From the NCBI GenBank assembly GCA_017510335.1, contig JAFWNM010000028.1, forward strand, positions 1-64,000: a stretch of 64,000 bases of DNA, given 5' to 3'. Under the pieces are notes generated by a model, which saw only the letters and a program-made list of their open reading frames with translations, did not search any database and was not told the DNA's origin. This stretch comes from Paracoccaceae bacterium (lineage in GTDB: Bacteria > Pseudomonadota > Alphaproteobacteria > Rhodobacterales > Rhodobacteraceae). Of the stretch, positions 1 to 8,062 are shown one piece after another. The position numbers were made by a program, and so were the translations under genes. How positions within the stretch are numbered: position 1 is the first letter of the stretch; each line of letters begins with the position of its first letter.

Positions 1-95
1 GGTTCACCGTCAACTGACCTGTGATGACGATCCAGCCGTGTCCAGACAGGGCGCGAAAGCTGTCCTGTTGTCTTGTGCGTATCGGGTATTTGTAT

Positions 96-172
96 TGGTC
101 GGAGTGAGAGGATTCGAACCTCCGGCCCCTGCCTCCCGAAGACAGTGCTCTACCAGGCTGAGCTACACTCCG
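96..172 (-). tRNA. tRNA-Pro (anticodon CGG)
   Basis: A 77-nt cloverleaf reads on the minus strand. The 7-bp acceptor stem (CGGAGTG with CACTCCG) closes fully, the T arm carries GGTTCGAATCC, and CCA is encoded at the 3' end. The anticodon loop TTCGGGA gives anticodon CGG, which reads proline CCG codons. The flanking bases 1-95 show no gene I can support. Confidence 0.95.
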
Positions 173-323
173 AACCGATGTGGGGCGTATACGACTGGCC
201 ATTTGTTTTGGCAAGGGGGCGCAAGGGGGGAAACGCATGCATTTTCCCGCGTTTCCCGAGGGCTTTCCAAGGCACAGGTTTTTGCCTATGAATGGGTTGG
301 AAAACATCAATTGCGGCAGGCAT

Positions 324-1490
324 ATGCAGCTTATCACAACGACGACGGCGCTTGCCGAATTTTGCGCAACCGCGCGTGCGGCCCCCTATGTAACGGTCGA
401 TACCGAATTTCTGCGAGAGCGCACCTATTATGCGCAGCTTTGCCTGTTGCAAATGGCCCTGCCAGGTGCCGATGGCCCGACATCAGGTCCTGCCGTGCTG
501 GTTGACCCCTTGGCAGAAGGGCTGTCGCTGGAACCGTTTTACGAACTGTTGCGCGATGAAAGCACCATCAAGGTGTTGCACGCGGCGCGTCAGGATCTTG
601 AAATATTCTATATTGACGGGGGTGTGCTGCCCAAACCGCTGTTTGACACGCAGGTGGCAGCAATGGTGTGTGGTTTCGGGGATCAGGTGGGCTATGAGAC
701 ACTGGTGCGCAAACTGGCAAAAGGGCAGGTCGACAAGACATCGCGTTTCACAGACTGGTCGCGCCGCCCGCTTTCGGATGCACAGTTGAAATATGCGCTG
801 GCTGATGTGACCCATTTGCGCGTGGTCTATGAGAAGCTGGCCGCAAAGCTGCAAGCCACAGGCCGCGCCCCTTGGGTGGCAGAGGAACTGCAAACCCTGT
901 CAGACCCCGAAACCTATATCCAGCGCCCCGAAGATGCGTGGATGCGCGTGCGCACCCGCAATGATTCCGGTCGGTTCCTTGCGATTGTGCGCGAACTGGC
1001 CAGTTTCCGCGAATCCTATGCGCAGGGGCGCAATGTTCCACGCTCTCGGGTGTTCAAGGATGATGCGCTTTTGGAACTGGCATCTGTAAAACCCGCTGTC
1101 GCTGATGACCTGGGGCGCACGCGGCTGCTGCTGCGCGAGGCGCGCAAGGGGGACATTGCCAAGGGCATTTTGGACGCCGTCGCGCGGGGAATGGCCTGTG
1201 CGCCAGCGGACATGCCCCAAGCCCCCGCAATGCGCGAGAACATGCAAGTCAATCCCGCGCTTGCGGATTTGTTGCGTGTCCTGCTGAAGGCCAAGGCCGA
1301 CAGCACTGATGTGGCGGCGAAACTTATTGCCTCTGCCTCAGATCTGGATGCGCTGGCGGCGGGGTTTCGGGATATACCGGCGTTGGCCGGATGGCGCGCA
1401 GAAGTGTTTGGCACAGCGGCGCTGCGTTTGTGCAGTGGCGATGTCGGGCTTGTTGTCAAAGGTGACAAGGTCGAAGTGTTCGAACTGTAG
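324..1490 (+). CDS. rnd: Ribonuclease D
   Basis: This 388-aa protein is a 3'-5' exoribonuclease of the DEDD family, which trims tRNA 3' ends and other small structured RNAs in the cytoplasm. The three exonuclease motifs are visible: DTE at residues 26-28, HAARQDLEIF (Exo II), and YALADVTHL with the Exo III tyrosine and aspartate. The C-terminal half matches the HRDC-type helical region of RNase D. I place the start at the ATG of MQLITTT, which opens the conserved domain. The frame stays open upstream to 180, but that extension looks non-coding. The gene is monocistronic and converges on the lipoprotein gene at 1705. Confidence 0.93.
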   Translation: MQLITTTTALAEFCATARAAPYVTVDTEFLRERTYYAQLCLLQMALPGADGPTSGPAVLVDPLAEGLSLEPFYELLRDESTIKVLHAARQDLEIFYIDGGVLPKPLFDTQVAAMVCGFGDQVGYETLVRKLAKGQVDKTSRFTDWSRRPLSDAQLKYALADVTHLRVVYEKLAAKLQATGRAPWVAEELQTLSDPETYIQRPEDAWMRVRTRNDSGRFLAIVRELASFRESYAQGRNVPRSRVFKDDALLELASVKPAVADDLGRTRLLLREARKGDIAKGILDAVARGMACAPADMPQAPAMRENMQVNPALADLLRVLLKAKADSTDVAAKLIASASDLDALAAGFRDIPALAGWRAEVFGTAALRLCSGDVGLVVKGDKVEVFEL

Positions 1491-1704
1491 CGCCAGTCGC
1501 GGAAACGCGAAGACCTTTTCCCCACTTCTTGGCCACACACAGGCAAAGGGGAAGCGCGGGGCACATGACCGCAGGCCGCTTCAGGGCACCGCGTGAAATA
1601 GCTCACAGGCTTTTCGCGCCCCTGTGAGAGAACGCGGCGCGCGTCAGTGTTCCGTGCCAGGCGGCCTTCGCGCAAAACCGGGGGTCAGCCTCGCGCGACA
1701 GGTT

Positions 1705-2175
1705 CTAGCGCGTAATCTCGCGCTGGTTCTGGGCGCCGCGCACTACGATGCGCCGCACACCTTCAAGGCGGCGGTTGGACAATTTCACGCCTGCGGTGAC
1801 TGTGCGAGAGGCGTCTGTGCCCGTCGCGGTTGTGCTGGACATGGGACTTGCCAGCACGAATTCATAGATCAAGGCCCCATTGACAGGGCGTTCGTCATTT
1901 ATGGCGCGCAATTCGGCATCCCACCACCCTTGCGTTCCCGTTACACCAGTCGCCTGCACAACGGCGCCTTCCGGCGTGCGCAGCACTTCCATTTCTGTGA
2001 CGACAGGGACAAGCGCGCGCCGGTCCACCGTTGTGCCCCATCCGGCCGCCGGAACAAGAGTTTCTGTGGAGTCACTGCTGAACCAGTTGCGCGGGTTCAG
2101 CCGCGATTCGCGCATAGTTCCGCATGCTGACAGGGCCAGTACCAAAACAAGCGACGCGATAAGAGGCTTTTTCAT
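1705..2175 (-). CDS. Small lipoprotein of unknown function
   Basis: This 156-aa protein begins MKKPLIASLVLVLALSAC, a lipoprotein signal peptide with lipobox LSAC, so it should be lipidated and membrane-anchored. The mature part has no domain I recognise. It contains a run of beta-prone segments (AVVQATGVTGTQGWWDAEL, ALIYEFVLA) and ends in a basic tail. Proteins of this size and layout are commonly annotated as hypothetical lipoproteins in Rhodobacterales. The frame extends upstream to 2523, but that part lies antisense to sufE and is not supported. It diverges from sufE across about 190 bp that must hold both promoters. Confidence 0.75.
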   Translation of the reverse strand: MKKPLIASLVLVLALSACGTMRESRLNPRNWFSSDSTETLVPAAGWGTTVDRRALVPVVTEMEVLRTPEGAVVQATGVTGTQGWWDAELRAINDERPVNGALIYEFVLASPMSSTTATGTDASRTVTAGVKLSNRRLEGVRRIVVRGAQNQREITR

Positions 2176-2369
2176 GACTGTCCTTTTCACAAAAACTGTG
2201 CTGCGCGGGGCTTTACTACGGGTTAGCCTAATTCCTGCGCGTTGAAAAGTGCCCGTAACGCGATGCGGCGCGCAGGGCAGGGGGAAGCGCCAATTATCTG
2301 GCGTATCGGACTGGACCTTGCCACGCTTGCGCCTTAGGTCTGAGGGCAGTTCCATACAAGAGGCCATCC

Positions 2370-2798
2370 ATGGCGAACCCGGCTTTCGAAGACATAGCAG
2401 AAACATTCGACTTTCTGGACGAGTGGGAAGACCGCTATCGCCATGTGATCGAACTTGGCCGGGCAATGCCGCCCCTTGACGATGCGTTGAAAACACCCGC
2501 AACCCGTGTGGAAGGATGCGCAAGTCAGGTCTGGATTCAGCCGGTGGTGGACGGCGACGGGCCGGATGCGCGCTTCGATTTCATGGGCGAAAGTGACGCC
2601 ATGATCGTGCGCGGCCTGATTGCAGTGTTGCACGCGCTTTATGCCGGCGAGACTGTGGCAGATGTGCTGAAAATTGACGCGCAGGCCGAACTTGCGCGAC
2701 TGGGGCTTGATGAACATCTGTCTGCGCAACGCTCCAACGGGGTGCGTGCCATGGTCGGGCGCATTCGCGCCGTCGCCACAGAAGTGGCGGGCGGGTGA
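2370..2798 (+). CDS. sufE: SufE-type cysteine desulfuration protein
   Basis: This 142-aa protein accepts persulfide sulfur from a SufS-type cysteine desulfurase and passes it to the Fe-S scaffold. The family signature is clear: VEGCASQVW places the acceptor cysteine at residue 50, and the N-terminal FDFLDEWEDRY helix is typical. The length is normal for the family. No other suf gene lies in this window, so the partner SufS must be elsewhere. The stop codon overlaps the start of the downstream TauE-like gene (TGATG), which suggests translational coupling. Confidence 0.93.
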   Translation: MANPAFEDIAETFDFLDEWEDRYRHVIELGRAMPPLDDALKTPATRVEGCASQVWIQPVVDGDGPDARFDFMGESDAMIVRGLIAVLHALYAGETVADVLKIDAQAELARLGLDEHLSAQRSNGVRAMVGRIRAVATEVAGG

Positions 2799-3616
2799 TG
2801 GCTGATCCGGTTTTGCTGGCGCAATTGACTGCGCTTCTGGTTGTGATTGGCGCGTTTGCCGGTGTGGTTGCGGGGTTGCTGGGCGTGGGGGGCGGTATTG
2901 TTCTGGTGCCTGCGTTTTTCTACCTGTTCACCGCGCTGGGCTATGGCGGCGCACAGGTGATGCAGGTGTGTCTGGCGACATCGCTTGCAACGATCATTGT
3001 GACATCCGCGCGTTCGGTGCAAAGCCATAACAAACGCGGCGCTGTGGAATGGCCCATTTTGCGGGGCTGGGCGCTGGGCATCGGCATCGGTGCGGTTATT
3101 GGCGTGTTGACGGCTGCCATGCTGCGCTCGGTGGTGCTGCAGGGTATTTTCGGTGTGTTGGGGGTGCTGATCGGGTTATGGCTGGCCTTCGGGCGGGCGG
3201 ATTTCAAACTGGCAGACACCCTGCCAGAGGGGCCGTTGAAGGCGGCGCTGTCCAGCATGATAGGGTTTTTGTCAGTGCTTATGGGTATTGGCGGGGGGTC
3301 GTTCGGGGTGCCGCTGATGACACTCTATGGGGTGCCCATTCACCGCGCTGTGGCAACTGCTGCCGGTTTTGGCATGTTGATTGCCGTGCCGTCGGTGCTG
3401 TCATTCCTGTTCGTGCCCATCGCGGATGCACCGCCGCTGACCATTGGTGCAGTCAATTTGCCTGCATTCGCCATTGTCGTGATCATGACGACAATGACCG
3501 CGCCCCTAGGCGCGCGGCTTGCCCATGCGATGGACCCCAAACCGTTGAAACGCGTCTTTGCGGCATTCATCATCCTGATGGCGCTGAACATGCTGCGCAA
3601 GGCGCTGGGCTGGTAA
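2798..3616 (+). CDS. Sulfite exporter TauE/SafE family membrane protein (DUF81)
   Basis: This 272-aa polytopic inner-membrane protein begins with a hydrophobic helix followed by GVVAGLLGVGGGIVLVP. That glycine-rich motif is the hallmark of the first half of the TauE/SafE repeat, and a second copy, LMGIGGGSFGVPLM, appears near residue 170. About eight membrane segments are expected. Family members export sulfite, sulfoacetate or related organosulfur anions. The actual substrate cannot be read from sequence. The ATG at 2798 overlaps the sufE stop, and a GTG at 2795 is in frame. Coupling with sufE may hint at sulfur metabolism, but this is inference. Confidence 0.88.
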   Translation: MADPVLLAQLTALLVVIGAFAGVVAGLLGVGGGIVLVPAFFYLFTALGYGGAQVMQVCLATSLATIIVTSARSVQSHNKRGAVEWPILRGWALGIGIGAVIGVLTAAMLRSVVLQGIFGVLGVLIGLWLAFGRADFKLADTLPEGPLKAALSSMIGFLSVLMGIGGGSFGVPLMTLYGVPIHRAVATAAGFGMLIAVPSVLSFLFVPIADAPPLTIGAVNLPAFAIVVIMTTMTAPLGARLAHAMDPKPLKRVFAAFIILMALNMLRKALGW

Positions 3617-3628
3617 AGGACGGAAGCC

Positions 3629-3701
3629 GGGGGGCTGTCTGCCCCCCATCGCGGCCCTTTGCGGGCCGCGCCCCCCGAGAGTATTTCGAGCAAGATGAAT
3701 A
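3629..3701 (+). repeat. Dispersed double-hairpin repeat, copy 1
   Basis: The sequence has a G6-CTGTCT-C6 hairpin, then a second hairpin (GCGGCCC/GGGCCGC), then a conserved tail CCGAGAGTATTTCGAGCAAG followed by ATGAA. Five related copies occur in this window near 43253, 48741, 48929, 59052 and 63595. This copy sits between the TauE-like gene and fabD. It resembles the extragenic palindromes common in Rhodobacterales. No U-run follows a hairpin, so it is not a classic terminator. Confidence 0.75.
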
Positions 3702-3767
3702 TGCCCCTGCTTGCGCAACAGGCGTGTTTGCGGCATGTCTGGCACAGCAGTGACCAAGGAGAGTTTG

Positions 3768-4703
3768 ATGAGCCGCGCATTCGTTTTTCCGGGGCAAGGT
3801 GCCCAGACCATTGGCATGGGCCAGTCGCTGGCGGTTGCCTATCCGGCCGCGATGGCCGTGTTTCAGGAAGTGGATGAGGCGTTGGGCGAAAAACTGTCCA
3901 GCCTGATCTGGGACGGCGATATTGCCGAACTGACCCTGACAGCGAATGCCCAACCTGCGCTGATGGCGACATCGCTTGCGGCGCTGCGCGCGATGGAATC
4001 GGAAGGGGTTGCGATTTCTGATGCGGCCTTCGTGGCGGGGCATTCGCTGGGTGAATATTCCGCCCTTGCCGCCAGCGGGGCGTTGACGATAGCCGATGCG
4101 GCCCGTTTGCTGCGCATTCGCGGTCAGGCCATGCAGGCGGCTGTTCCTGTGGGCGAAGGGGCGATGGCGGCCCTTCTGGGGTTGGATTTCGAGACTGTTG
4201 CAGAGGTGGCCGCCCAAGCCGCCCAAGGCCAGATATGTCAGGCTGCCAATGACAATGACCCCGCGCAGGTCGTTGTGTCAGGGCACATGGCCGCCGTTGA
4301 ACGCGCGGTCGAAATTGCCAAGGTCCGCGGCGCGCGTCGCGCCATGCTGTTGCCGGTTTCGGCACCGTTCCATTGCGCCTTGATGCAGCCTGCCGCCGAA
4401 CGTATGGCGCAGGCCCTTGCGGACACAACATTGAAAGCGCCTGCCGTGCCGCTGGTCGCCAATATCCGCGCTGAAGCTGTCAGCGACCCGGAGGTGATAC
4501 GCACCTTGTTGATCGAGCAAGTGACAGGGTCCGTCCGTTGGCGCGAATCCGTGGCGTGGATGGCTGCGCAGGGCGTCACCGAATTTTGGGAAATCGGCGC
4601 GGGAAAAGCGCTTTCCGGCATGATAAAGCGCAGTGCCAAGGGCGTTGAAACGCGCAATTTCGGCACTGCCGATGACGTGCGCGCGCTTGGTCACCCTGCG
4701 TAA
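3768..4703 (+). CDS. fabD: Malonyl-CoA--[acyl-carrier-protein] transacylase
   Basis: This 311-aa cytosolic enzyme transfers malonyl groups from CoA to ACP for type II fatty acid synthesis. The FPGQGAQ motif lies at the N terminus. The nucleophile elbow GHSLGEYSA puts the catalytic serine at residue 93, and SAPFHCALM supplies the catalytic histidine. The length is typical. The start ATG follows an AAGGAGAG Shine-Dalgarno site by about 5 nt. The upstream in-frame extension to 3711 overlaps the repeat tail and is rejected. fabG and acpP, often neighbours of fabD, are not in this window. Confidence 0.96.
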   Translation: MSRAFVFPGQGAQTIGMGQSLAVAYPAAMAVFQEVDEALGEKLSSLIWDGDIAELTLTANAQPALMATSLAALRAMESEGVAISDAAFVAGHSLGEYSALAASGALTIADAARLLRIRGQAMQAAVPVGEGAMAALLGLDFETVAEVAAQAAQGQICQAANDNDPAQVVVSGHMAAVERAVEIAKVRGARRAMLLPVSAPFHCALMQPAAERMAQALADTTLKAPAVPLVANIRAEAVSDPEVIRTLLIEQVTGSVRWRESVAWMAAQGVTEFWEIGAGKALSGMIKRSAKGVETRNFGTADDVRALGHPA

Positions 4704-4895
4704 CGTCTGATGGCATGTCGCGTTTTGGTCAAGGTCACGCGACAGGGCTTACCGGCGTATCCAGATCATGTCCCGTTCATTTGCAGTCACGGGACATGGT
4801 ATAGCCTATTGATTTGGCGTGTTCGGGACGCCCAAAAACGGTTCCCGCTTTTGGGCAACATCCTCTAGCAAACGCAGCTAAGTCATTGGCGAATA

Positions 4896-5453
4896 TCAGG
4901 GAATGATGCGTGCATAGCGCACACCAGCAAGCGACGCGCCCGCCAGCATGCCCGATTGGCCAAACACCACCGCGATGACAGGTGCGAATTGCGTTGTCGT
5001 TTCCGCCCCCATAGAACCGCCCTGTGACGGGGTTGCATAGCGCAAATCGGCGCTTGCTGCCCATCCTTCGGACATGCGGAAATCCTGCAAGGCCTGTTCG
5101 GTCATGAAAAACAGCGCATGCGCATATTGCTGCGCGCCCAGCTGGAACCCTACACTGGCCCGTGTGGCGGAGTAATAGTCCACGGTGATGTCATCAATCC
5201 GCAACGCCCCGCGCCCATAGGACCCCCCGACAAACAGGCCCGCTTCGGTGATGACCGGAATATACAGAATGCCGCGTGCATTCTGGAACAACTCGTTCAG
5301 GGATGGGTATGTGTTGCGCAGGAAGTCGCGTGCCGTGTCAACGCGGGCATCCAGTATGTCGGCCCCTTGTCCACCAATCGGGTTGCCGCAGGCCGCAAGC
5401 AAGGCGGTTGCGCCGGTGCCAAGCATCATGTTTCGGCGGGATAGCTGCATCAT
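4896..5453 (-). CDS. SYLF (YSC84-like) domain lipoprotein with twin-arginine signal
   Basis: This 185-aa protein starts MMQLSRRNMMLGTGATALLAAC. That combines a twin-arginine motif (SRRNMML) with a lipobox (LLAAC), suggesting Tat export and lipidation. The mature part, including GILYIPVITEAGLFVGGSYG, matches the SYLF/YSC84 family. That family binds lipids in eukaryotes and is of uncertain role in bacteria. Two adjacent ATG codons (5453 and 5450) are possible starts, and neither has a strong Shine-Dalgarno site. The longer frame to 5516 adds no signal peptide feature. It stands alone between fabD (convergent) and hemB. Confidence 0.85.
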   Translation of the reverse strand: MMQLSRRNMMLGTGATALLAACGNPIGGQGADILDARVDTARDFLRNTYPSLNELFQNARGILYIPVITEAGLFVGGSYGRGALRIDDITVDYYSATRASVGFQLGAQQYAHALFFMTEQALQDFRMSEGWAASADLRYATPSQGGSMGAETTTQFAPVIAVVFGQSGMLAGASLAGVRYARIIP

Positions 5454-5627
5454 GGTTCTGTTTACCCTATGTTCTGGCCCACATTCGGGCTGCCTCTGAC
5501 TGCATGGTTGGCCCATGCGTATTTATGGCGCATATGATAAGCGCAATAGGCCCGCTTGTCATCTGTTTGAAGGCGTTGTCATATTTTTGCGCGCAGTCTT
5601 GCCGGTGCGGGGATTCTGCGTGGTGGT

Positions 5628-6620
5628 TTATTGCGTCAGCATTTGCGCCACGCGCGGCGCGAAATAGGTCAGCACCCCGTCACAGCCTGCGCGCTTGAAC
5701 GCCATGAGGCTTTCAATCATCGCCTTGTCCCCGTCCAGCCAGCCGTTTTGTGCGGCAGCCATCAACATCGCGTATTCGCCCGAAACCTGATAGGCGAATG
5801 TGGGCTGGCCGAACTGGTCCTTGACCGCGCGGCAGATGTCCAGATAGGGCATGCCGGGCTTGACCATTACCATATCTGCGCCCTCGTCCAGATCGCGGGC
5901 AACGCAGCGCAGCGCCTCTTCGCGGTTGGCGGGGTTGATCTGATAAGTGGCCTTGTCGCCCACCAGACGGCCCGACGCGCCCACTGCATCGCGGAACGGT
6001 CCATAAAACGCACTGGCGAATTTTGCCGCATAGGACAGGATGGCGACATGCTTGTGGCCCTGCGCTTCCAGTGCCATGCGCAACGCCCCGATCCGCCCGT
6101 CCATCATGTCTGACGGCCCAAGGATATCTGCGCCAGCCTCGGCCTGTGCCAGCCCCATCTTGACCAGCGCCTCGACTGTTTCATCATTCAGGATTTCGCC
6201 ATTCACAACAAGCCCGTCATGCCCGTTTGCGTTATACGGGTCCAGCGCGATGTCGGTCATGACCATCAGTTCGGGAAATTCCGCCTTGAGCATGCGGATC
6301 GCGCGATTGGTCAGGTTCTCGGGGTTCCAGGCTTCTTCGCAGGCGTCCGTGCGCAACGCTTGGTCCGTATAGGGAAACAAGCAGATTGCGGGAATACCAA
6401 GCGCATGGGCCTTTTCTGCTGCGGGCAAAAGACGGTCAAGCGACATCCGGCTGACACCCGGCAAAGAGGAGATCGGTTCGTCCATTCCAGTGCCGTCGCG
6501 GATAAACGCAGGCCAGATCAGATCCTTGGTGGTCAGGCCATGTTCCTGCACCATTTCACGAAGGGCACGGGTCCGGCGCAGACGACGCATGCGGGTGACA
6601 GGCATTTGAGCAGATGACAT
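5628..6620 (-). CDS. hemB: Delta-aminolevulinic acid dehydratase (porphobilinogen synthase)
   Basis: This 330-aa enzyme condenses two 5-aminolevulinates to porphobilinogen, the precursor of heme, bacteriochlorophyll and the cobalamin made by genes at the right end of the window. Both Schiff-base lysines are present: K200 in SYAAKFASAFYGPF and K254 in VMVKPGMPYLD. The metal-site segment reads DIALDPYNANGHDG, without the cysteines of zinc-dependent enzymes. This fits the metal-independent or Mg-type forms known from Rhodobacter. The start at 6620 gives the expected family N terminus; the frame remains open to 6734. Confidence 0.96.
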   Translation of the reverse strand: MSSAQMPVTRMRRLRRTRALREMVQEHGLTTKDLIWPAFIRDGTGMDEPISSLPGVSRMSLDRLLPAAEKAHALGIPAICLFPYTDQALRTDACEEAWNPENLTNRAIRMLKAEFPELMVMTDIALDPYNANGHDGLVVNGEILNDETVEALVKMGLAQAEAGADILGPSDMMDGRIGALRMALEAQGHKHVAILSYAAKFASAFYGPFRDAVGASGRLVGDKATYQINPANREEALRCVARDLDEGADMVMVKPGMPYLDICRAVKDQFGQPTFAYQVSGEYAMLMAAAQNGWLDGDKAMIESLMAFKRAGCDGVLTYFAPRVAQMLTQ

Positions 6621-6739
6621 GGAACGGACCTTTCTGTTGACATGCTGACGTGTTGGCATGCCAAACGCAAAAAAGGAAGCCCCGCCGAAACGGCACTGCC
6701 CAACTGATGCGCTGCGCCTGCCGACCTGTTGCATGGCAT

Positions 6740-6816
6740 TGGTGACCCCGGCAGGATTCGAACCTGCAACCTGCCCCTTAGGAGGGGGCTGCTATATCCA
6801 GTTGAGCCACGGGGCC
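6740..6816 (-). tRNA. tRNA-Arg (anticodon CCT)
   Basis: A 77-nt cloverleaf reads on the minus strand. The acceptor stem GGCCCCG/CGGGGTC contains one G-U pair, the T arm carries GGTTCGAATCC, and CCA is encoded. The anticodon stem GCCCC/GGGGC flanks loop CTCCTAA, giving anticodon CCT for arginine AGG codons. It lies between hemB and the LacI-family regulator. tRNA genes of this type are frequent integration targets, but no integrase or attachment duplication is visible here. Confidence 0.95.
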
Positions 6817-6935
6817 ATCGGTCTTTGCAATAGCGTGTCAGGATGCGCTTGTCACGGGGGTGGCTTCGCTCTTGCTCATTGTTATGATCAGGCGCTAACA
6901 TAATATCCGAACCAAACTCTGACAGGATTACGGAT

Positions 6936-7973
6936 TTGCCCCCTTATCTGCCCCCTGAAAGCCACCGCCCCCTGACTTTGCGTGATGTCTCTGATGCCAG
7001 TGGTGTCAGTGAAATGACGGTCAGTCGCGTGCTGCGCAACCGCGCCGATGTGTCGCCTGCGACCCGCGACAAGGTTCTGGCTGCGGCCAAGGCACTGGGC
7101 TATGTGCCCAACAAGATTGCCGGTGCACTGGCCAGCCAGCGCGTCAATCTGGTGGGCGTAGTCATTCCGTCGCTGGCCAATATGGTGTTTCCAGAAGTGC
7201 TGGGTGGTATTTCCGAAGCGCTGGAGGATTCGGGGCTGCAACCGGTTTTCGGCGCAACCGATTACAAGCCCGAGCGCGAGGAGAATGTCATCTATGAAAT
7301 GCTGTCCTGGCGCCCGTCCGGCATGATCCTGGCAGGGCTGGAGCATTCCGAAGCGTCGCGTGCCATGCTGGCTGCCGCCGGTGTTCCGATTGTCGAGATC
7401 ATGGATATTGACGGCACGCCGATTGATTCCATGGTCGGTATTTCCCACAAGCGTGCGGGCCGTGAAATGGCGGAAGCGATCCTGGCCGCAGGCTACCGGC
7501 GGATCGGGTTCATGGGGTCCAAGATGCCCGATGACCACAGGGCGCGAAAGCGGCTGGAGGGGTTCACCGAAGCCCTGACTGCGGCGGGTGTGTCGCTGGC
7601 TGCGACCGAACATTACGCGGGCGGGTCGTCACTGGCAAAAGGGCGCGAAATGACGGCGGCCATCCTGCAGGCCAACCCAGACCTTGATTTCCTGTATTAT
7701 TCCAATGACATGATTGGCGCGGGTGGGTTGCTGTATTGTCTGGATCAGGGGCTGGATGTTCCCGGAAAGATCGGGTTGGCGGGCTTCAACGGGCTGGAAT
7801 TGCTGGATGGGTTGCGCTTGCGGCTGGCCACCACGAATGCGTGCCGCCGCGAAATTGGCCAGCAGGCTGCCGAAATTGTCGCTGGCAAGAACAAGGACGG
7901 CACAATCGGTGGCAAGGTCATAGAACTTAGCCCGCGCATGGAGCCTGGTGATACGATCCGCCAAATACGCTAG
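6936..7973 (+). CDS. LacI-family transcriptional regulator (GntR-like)
   Basis: This 345-aa regulator has an N-terminal LacI helix-turn-helix ([20 protein letters not shown], about residues 15-34) and a hinge helix ([14 protein letters not shown]). A periplasmic-binding-protein-like sensor fold runs to the C terminus. The overall pattern resembles the gluconate regulator GntR group, but the effector cannot be assigned. The only upstream start that keeps the whole HTH is TTG at 6936, preceded by a modest CAGGA site. No sugar-catabolic operon is adjacent, so it probably acts on genes elsewhere. It is followed by valS, which is unlikely to be its target. Confidence 0.88.
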   Translation: MPPYLPPESHRPLTLRDVSDASGVSEMTVSRVLRNRADVSPATRDKVLAAAKALGYVPNKIAGALASQRVNLVGVVIPSLANMVFPEVLGGISEALEDSGLQPVFGATDYKPEREENVIYEMLSWRPSGMILAGLEHSEASRAMLAAAGVPIVEIMDIDGTPIDSMVGISHKRAGREMAEAILAAGYRRIGFMGSKMPDDHRARKRLEGFTEALTAAGVSLAATEHYAGGSSLAKGREMTAAILQANPDLDFLYYSNDMIGAGGLLYCLDQGLDVPGKIGLAGFNGLELLDGLRLRLATTNACRREIGQQAAEIVAGKNKDGTIGGKVIELSPRMEPGDTIRQIR

Positions 7974-8062
7974 CGCGCGCAACTGCGGCGGGTTGCGGGG
8001 CTTTCCCTTGGCGAACAGGGGCGCTAAACACGGTTCCAAACCAAAGGAACGGGGCCGGACAG

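Noticed and set aside
1602-1628. Hairpin CTCACAGG/CCTGTGAG after rnd as a terminator
   Set aside because: The loop is long and no T-run follows on either strand, so I could not support termination.
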